A stretch of DNA of 64,000 nt. Source: Amoebophrya sp. A120. Taxonomy: Eukaryota > Sar > Dinophyceae > Syndiniales > Amoebophryaceae. The position numbers and the translations under genes are program-made. The notes under the pieces were generated by a model, which ran no database searches, had not been told where the DNA came from, and saw only the letters and a list, made by a program, of their open reading frames with translations. This document shows, piece by piece, positions 58,957 to 64,000 of the stretch (its first letter is position 1; each line of letters opens with the position of its first letter). The DNA is taken from contig CAJINV010000001.1 of assembly GCA_905178155.1 (NCBI GenBank), positions 13,204,635-13,268,634 on the forward strand, written 5' to 3'.

Positions 58957-61900
58957 CTACATGGGGACGCCCGAAGCGAGCATGGGGATACTGTTGAACT
59001 CCCCGTCGCCCGACGCTAGACTCTCTCCCATGCGAATTTGTCCCTCGTTGTCGTCCTTTCCAAGCTCGAACAACCCACTGTCGGCCAGAAACACCGCCTC
59101 GAATTCCCGCATTTCCCGCTGTTTCTCGTGCAGAGCCTCGGCGTCAAATTCGTTAAAGACCGTTCCCCAGCGCTCGCGGCGCTTTGCGTACCCCAGCCGC
59201 AGTTTTGCCTCCTGGATGCCCGCTTTCTTGTTTTCCTCTACCTCTTCCAGCTCCTTCTTGATGTTATCCTCCACGGCGTCAAACACGACCGGCGTTCTTT
59301 GCGCGACCGCAAAAATCCTTCGGCACTGCGACTCGAGCCACTTGTACATCGGCAGTTGCATCATGGCCATGTATTCCCCGGTGAAATTCAGGAAGAAGTA
59401 GCACAAAATCGAGTTGTAGTGGCTGCGGTGCTTGAAGAAGATTCGCCTCCCGACCGCCATGGCGACGAAGCAGATGAAGAGTTCCGCGTAGTCCTTGTCG
59501 TTGCAGAAGACCAGCGCCACCTGGGCAAGGTCCTTCTGCATGAAGGCGTCGAACGCAACCAAGCCCGCCTCGTTGTCGATTTCCAGCTCCCCGCTCTTGT
59601 TCATGAACCCGCTGCCAGAGAGGATGAAGACCTGCGCGAAATCCTCGGCGTTCACGATTAGCTCCTCTAAATTCTGCGGCTGCTCGACCCTGGCCTTTGC
59701 CCGCGCGCGAATCATCTCCGCGAACTTCATCTCGTCGTTCTTCAGCCGGGACTCCCGCATCAAGCCCTCCCGCTGCTTCCAGTTGTATTCCAGGATGCCA
59801 AACGCGAAGGCTTGGAGGTAGTCCAACGTTCGCGGGAACTCCCGCCGCCACTCCGGAAACCGGATCATGACCTTGGAAAAGACCCGGGCAAACCAGGCGG
59901 ATAACACCTCGTGGATGTTGAAGTGCGGAATCGGGTCGATGGGGCCGTCTTCCGCGTGCGGGTTGCCATCCGCCGCGAGGAGCAGGTTGTCCATGTCGAC
60001 GCACCCCGTCGCGAGGGCGTAAATCGTCTCCATGGCCTCCTGCGGGATGTCGTTCGCGATCAGCAGCGGCGACTGGTACTTCTGGGCCGGCAGCGGTGGT
60101 CGCCACGCGCTCGCTGTCTGCTCGAAGAAGTGGATCAGCGCGATGGCCGCTTTCGCGGAGGGCAGGGGTGGCGTGTTTAGCAGAGCGGTTATCATCTTAT
60201 TCGGCCCCTGGTTCAAACCCTCCTCGGTCATGAACATGTCTCCGTTGCTCAAATTGTGCAAGTCCGGGTCGAAAAAACCACCTCCTTTCGCGCGCCAGTT
60301 GTGGATCTTCTTATACCCAACAGTTGGGACAAAAGTTTCGTGTTTGAAGCCGTGGTTGTGGTCCAGACCCCGCTCCAATTTATCTGCAGCGAGCGCCCGG
60401 GCCGCCATCAGCCGGCGGCTGTGCGAGAAGTAGATGTAGCGATCCAGGCCCTTCGACCAAATTCGCTCGATGCGCTCGAACTGCCCGCCCAGGAAGATCG
60501 CCGCGGGGTTGTTCGTGGAGGAGTTGTGCAGCGACCGCAGCCGCTCGCACCACTTCTCGCCGTCCGGGGCGGCGATGCACTGCGTGACAATGTTCAGCAC
60601 GCCGATCAAGTCGTCCACCCCGTGGTACTCGGGAACGTTGGCGTGGAGGTTGTTGAACCAAGCCTTGTGGTCGCCGCCTTCCGCGACTACGTTCTTCAAG
60701 AAGCTGTAGGCAATGATTCGCATCAACGGACTGTGGTTGGCCGTGCGCTTGCACCGCGGGTCGTCGGCCGTGTGCACGTCGGACGCGAAGAGTTGCATGA
60801 TTTGCGCGAGGAACGCCTTCATCAGGGTTCTAGACACGTACTTCACCTTCCCGTGAAGTAAGTCACACGCGTAGTTGACGCAGGCGACGCAGATCTTCAC
60901 GGGCGGGACCTTCGACAGCGCCTCGTTGTTCGTGTGCAGTTCCCACACGCACTCGAAGAACCGCTCGTAGATGACGGCGATGCTGCAGGTCGGCTTGCCC
61001 GTCCAGTAGTGCGCTAAATTTGCGAGAATACCGCCGAGGGTCGTCACCTTTGTGATTTTCCCGTGTCTCTTGTGCTCGGGCAAACCGTCCGACCACTGCC
61101 AGTGCTCCTCAAAGCCCTCCCGCGTCAAGTAGTGCGTCACGGTGTGCTTGTCCGGGGGCGGCACCACCGGGTGCAAACAGTAGGCGACCACGGTGAAGGC
61201 GTTGAACACCTGGGCCAAAAACGCATCGTAAAAAAGCCCGGAGACGTGGGGTTCGTACTTGTTGGCTTTCTCGTAATCTCTTGTGCCGCGCGCCACCACC
61301 TCCCGCAGCCCCTGGACTGCCTGTTCGAGCTCGATCCGTCCCCGGTCCGCCACGTCTTGGGGTAACTCAGGCGCTTGTGTGCCCTCCTCCATCTCGTCCG
61401 CGAACATGACCTGGATCACCTCCGCGGCATCGTACTCCGGCGTGGCCCGCGGAAGGTCGCGCATCTTCGTAGTCATCAACGCACAAATCATGTTGACCAC
61501 GCGGTGCTTCAACGCCGTTTGCCGCTCCGGAGACAGGTCCTGGAAACTGCGCAGCGGCTTGGAGCTTGCGAGCAAAGCGCCGTTGCTGCGGTCCGCCGGA
61601 AAGAAGAAGCCCTGCTCGTCCAGCTCTTTTCTGGCCAAATCCAGTGTCTGCAGCAACACCCATAGCGGGTCGAGGTTCTTCAGTCCCTTGTCCCCGGGGT
61701 GCTTGTCGGAATTGAGTAAGGCGGCAAGCCGGACCTTCCCCCGCATTTCCCTGATGTAGTGCTCGATCTGCTGGATTCTGCGCTCCTGCCCGGTGATCAA
61801 GACTTTAAGTTCCGCCTCCTGCTCGTCCGTAACGAAGTTTTCCCTGCGTTCCAAGTCCTGGATGGAATCAAACGCGGTGAGCATCACGCCTTCCTCCAAA

Positions 61901-63980
61901 ACTTCATCCCACAGCGATCGCAACATGCGGATGGCCTGCGCGACCTCGTGCGTTTCCAAGCGTACCAGCACTTCCTGTAGCTCCACCCTCTCTGGTAGCA
62001 ACTTCTCCGCCCGTCGTTCGATTTCCTTCTGCTGCGGCCCGCCCTCGTTTTCGTCGTGCTCCTCGAAGCGCTGCACGAAGTAGGCTAAGACTCGGTCCGC
62101 GACCACGGCGCGTTGCGCGATGTACAGCCCCTCGTGGGACTTCAAGGTTTGCCGGATGTTATCCAGATCCGCCCGCAACATGTCGCTTGCGGAAGTGATG
62201 ATGTACAGCGCCGTCGGGGCGGCGGTGTTCTCCACCTTCGTTCCTAAAACGTCGTAGATGGTCAGGAACCGCGCCAGGAAAAATTGCTCCAATTGCGCGA
62301 TCTCCTCGATGGCGTTTATCAGCATCTGGTTCTTCTGTCGCAGAGGCATGGAACTCTTCATGGTCTCCTCCGACAAAACCGTCTGCAAGCGGTGCTGACG
62401 GAGCAGCTCCCACAGGCCTCGGACGTAGCGGACAATGTCGAGCGTGACCGTGCGGACTAGGGAATTTACCGTTGAATTGCTGCTGCGGAAGTAGTTCATG
62501 GAAATGTGCCGAGCGCGCTGCAGAATATGCCGATCCTGCGGGAATTCGCCCAGGGGCTCGAAGATAAAGGCGCGCGGCACCAACTCATCTTTCGTGCTCA
62601 GGGTTCCAAAACCCTCCGTCAACGCCGCGTGGTGGTCTCGGCCCGGCATGAAGTCAAGTAAGCGCTCGCGAAGCAAACCGGTCACGTCTGTTGGTTGGTT
62701 TTTTGGATAACGATAAACTACAGTCCATTATACTTACTGGTTCGAAATCCAATTTATTATGCCATAACCAGAAAATCATCAAGAGCGATGCAAAAGCGAA
62801 ACATCTTCACATACGACCACATAAGTAGTACCAGGAAATAAAGAAATAACGATCCAAAGTTGTCCTATCTATAAGTCAGAAAAAGCCTACCGGTGGTGCC
62901 CCCCTGTTTCAAACGGTGGATTTCGTCTCTTCTCAACCTTTCCAAGTCGTAGACGAAGCAGTTCTTCATGAATTCGCGCACCGCGTTGATCAGAGTGCGG
63001 TATTTGGCCGCGATCCTAGGTTCGTCGCGCTCCAGCGTCCCCGGGAGGAGGCCCATGTTGTCCCCGCCCTCCGGAAGTTTCTCCACTGCGTTCTGGTAGG
63101 CGCCGGGAAGCCGGCGACGGAAGTCCTTCTCGGCCTTGTCCAAACTGTCCTCAAACAGCCTACGAGTCTCGGACAAAAAGTTGGAGATCGACGCGTTTTC
63201 GACACTGTAGAACTGGGCCTCGGCCTGCTCGGGCGTGAGGCCCTCCTTGGCCGCCTCCTCGAGCCGTTTCTTGGCGATCTCGCGATCCTGCTGCAAGGCG
63301 TCCCGCAACTGCGCGAAGATGGTCCGCTCGTCGCACACCAGCGTGATGTAGTGCTCGATGTACTCCTCGATCATGTGGCGCTCGTGCTTGTGCAGCCCGG
63401 GTTCCCAGGGGAGCCGGCTAATGTCAATTTCTTTGGGGTTCAGCTGCCGCTGGTCCGCCGGGTCGTTGATGGACCTACCGCGCAGAATCCGGCGGTACAC
63501 GTTATCCACCATGTCCCGGGCCGCCTTATCGATGAAGTCCTGCCGGGTGATCTCGGTGTGCGCGCGCTCGTCGACCTGCCGTGTGACGGCCATAATCACG
63601 TCCGCGATTGCCTGGTCGTCTTGAAAACTCGGGTCCTGCTCGTAGACGTGTTGCTTCGCCAGCGACATCAGCTCGAGCAGCGTCGCCTGCGCGTTAATCC
63701 TGCCCTTCTTGCTGTCGGCGTCCTCGTAAAAATCGGTCCGGACATTGACAGTTTTCAAATGTTCGATGAAGAAATTCGCAAACTGCCGCACGTCCACCGC
63801 CGAGCGCTTGTGCGCGTTTTCCAGCACGTCGACCGCGTGGGGAAGCAGGTACTGGAGGCACTTCTGGAAACCCTCGTCGGGATCCGGAATGGCGGTGTCC
63901 TTTAGGGCCTTTAACGCGTTCCTGTACTCCTTATCCCACTGCTTCATATGCAGAGCATCCCGGTCAACCAACTTCTTCAT
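58957..63980 (-). CDS. Large helical protein of unknown function (5' end uncertain)
   Basis: Exons 63980-62891 and 62687-58957 join in phase 1 across a GTAGGC...AACAG intron, giving at least 1,606 aa. ATG 63980 is only 20 bp from the window edge, so the true start may lie outside. The protein is mostly charged helix (many Arg/Glu/Asp/Leu). It has a few hydrophobic stretches: YDAFLAQVFNAFTVVAYCLH in the middle and ELFICFVAMAVGR, SILCYFFLNFTGEYM near the C-terminus. The tail is coiled-coil-like (KKELEEVEENKKAGIQEAK) and ends SIPMLASGVPM. No enzyme motif or family was recognised. Even codon use, long uninterrupted exons and clean splicing support a real, conserved gene. Confidence 0.78.
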
Positions 63981-64000
63981 GGCGCGTTGCCTGTTGTGCG

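Noticed and set aside
60205-60225. Box-B-like GGTTCAAACCC suggesting a tRNA (also 48008 in ABCG)
   Set aside because: Both lie inside coding exons and have no box A, acceptor stem or clover-leaf around them.
59038-60861. Plus-strand frames of about 200 codons antisense to the large right-hand gene
   Set aside because: Shadow frames: the minus strand is open throughout and spliced in phase.

Overview
The window is nuclear DNA of a microbial eukaryote, most likely a syndinian dinoflagellate of the Amoebophrya type. The case for this is inference. All well-supported genes lie on the minus strand in one unidirectional array. They are interrupted by short introns. Nine of the introns are transposon-like 'introner' elements with terminal inverted repeats and short target-site duplications. 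To my knowledge, introners of this kind have been described in Amoebophrya. No dinoflagellate spliced leader, tRNA or rRNA was seen.

Layout from left to right (all genes minus strand, so transcription runs right to left). 877-6704: a single-chain serine palmitoyltransferase in which LCB2 and LCB1 are fused. 9335-13088 and 16917-20695: two paralogous secreted proteins with a CS/p23-like region, a Cys-rich segment and beta-rich repeats. They flank an ankyrin-repeat gene at 14018-16133. The right-hand paralog holds a 1.6-kb GC-rich insert bounded by 38-bp direct repeats. 21987-32428: a very large NOT4 (CCR4-NOT E3 ligase) with a huge poly-Q/low-complexity tail. 34301-36311: small, poorly recognised genes. 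36768-44344: a 2,439-residue secreted coiled-coil protein. 45524-46273: ribosomal protein eS12. 47839-52014: an ABCG half transporter. 53432-57446: VPS16. 58957 to beyond the right edge: a large helical protein of unknown function.

For most genes I rebuilt exon chains by joining splice sites and checking that every phase closes. SPT (9 exons, 1,443 aa), NOT4 (11 exons, 2,810 aa), ankyrin (4 exons, 575 aa), ABCG (6 exons, 970 aa), VPS16 (6 exons, 1,046 aa), the giant secreted protein (2 exons, 2,439 aa) and eS12 (2 exons, 136 aa) all close in frame. Ordinary introns nearly always start GTA and end AG before a G. The introners do not: in eight of nine copies no GT-AG choice restores the reading frame, and removal of the element plus one copy of the target duplication does.

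The genes do not form one pathway. They mix sphingolipid synthesis, mRNA decay, translation, vesicle tethering (HOPS/CORVET), membrane export and lineage-specific secreted proteins. The most notable systems are the introners, which act as introns in either orientation, and the fused LCB2-LCB1 enzyme.
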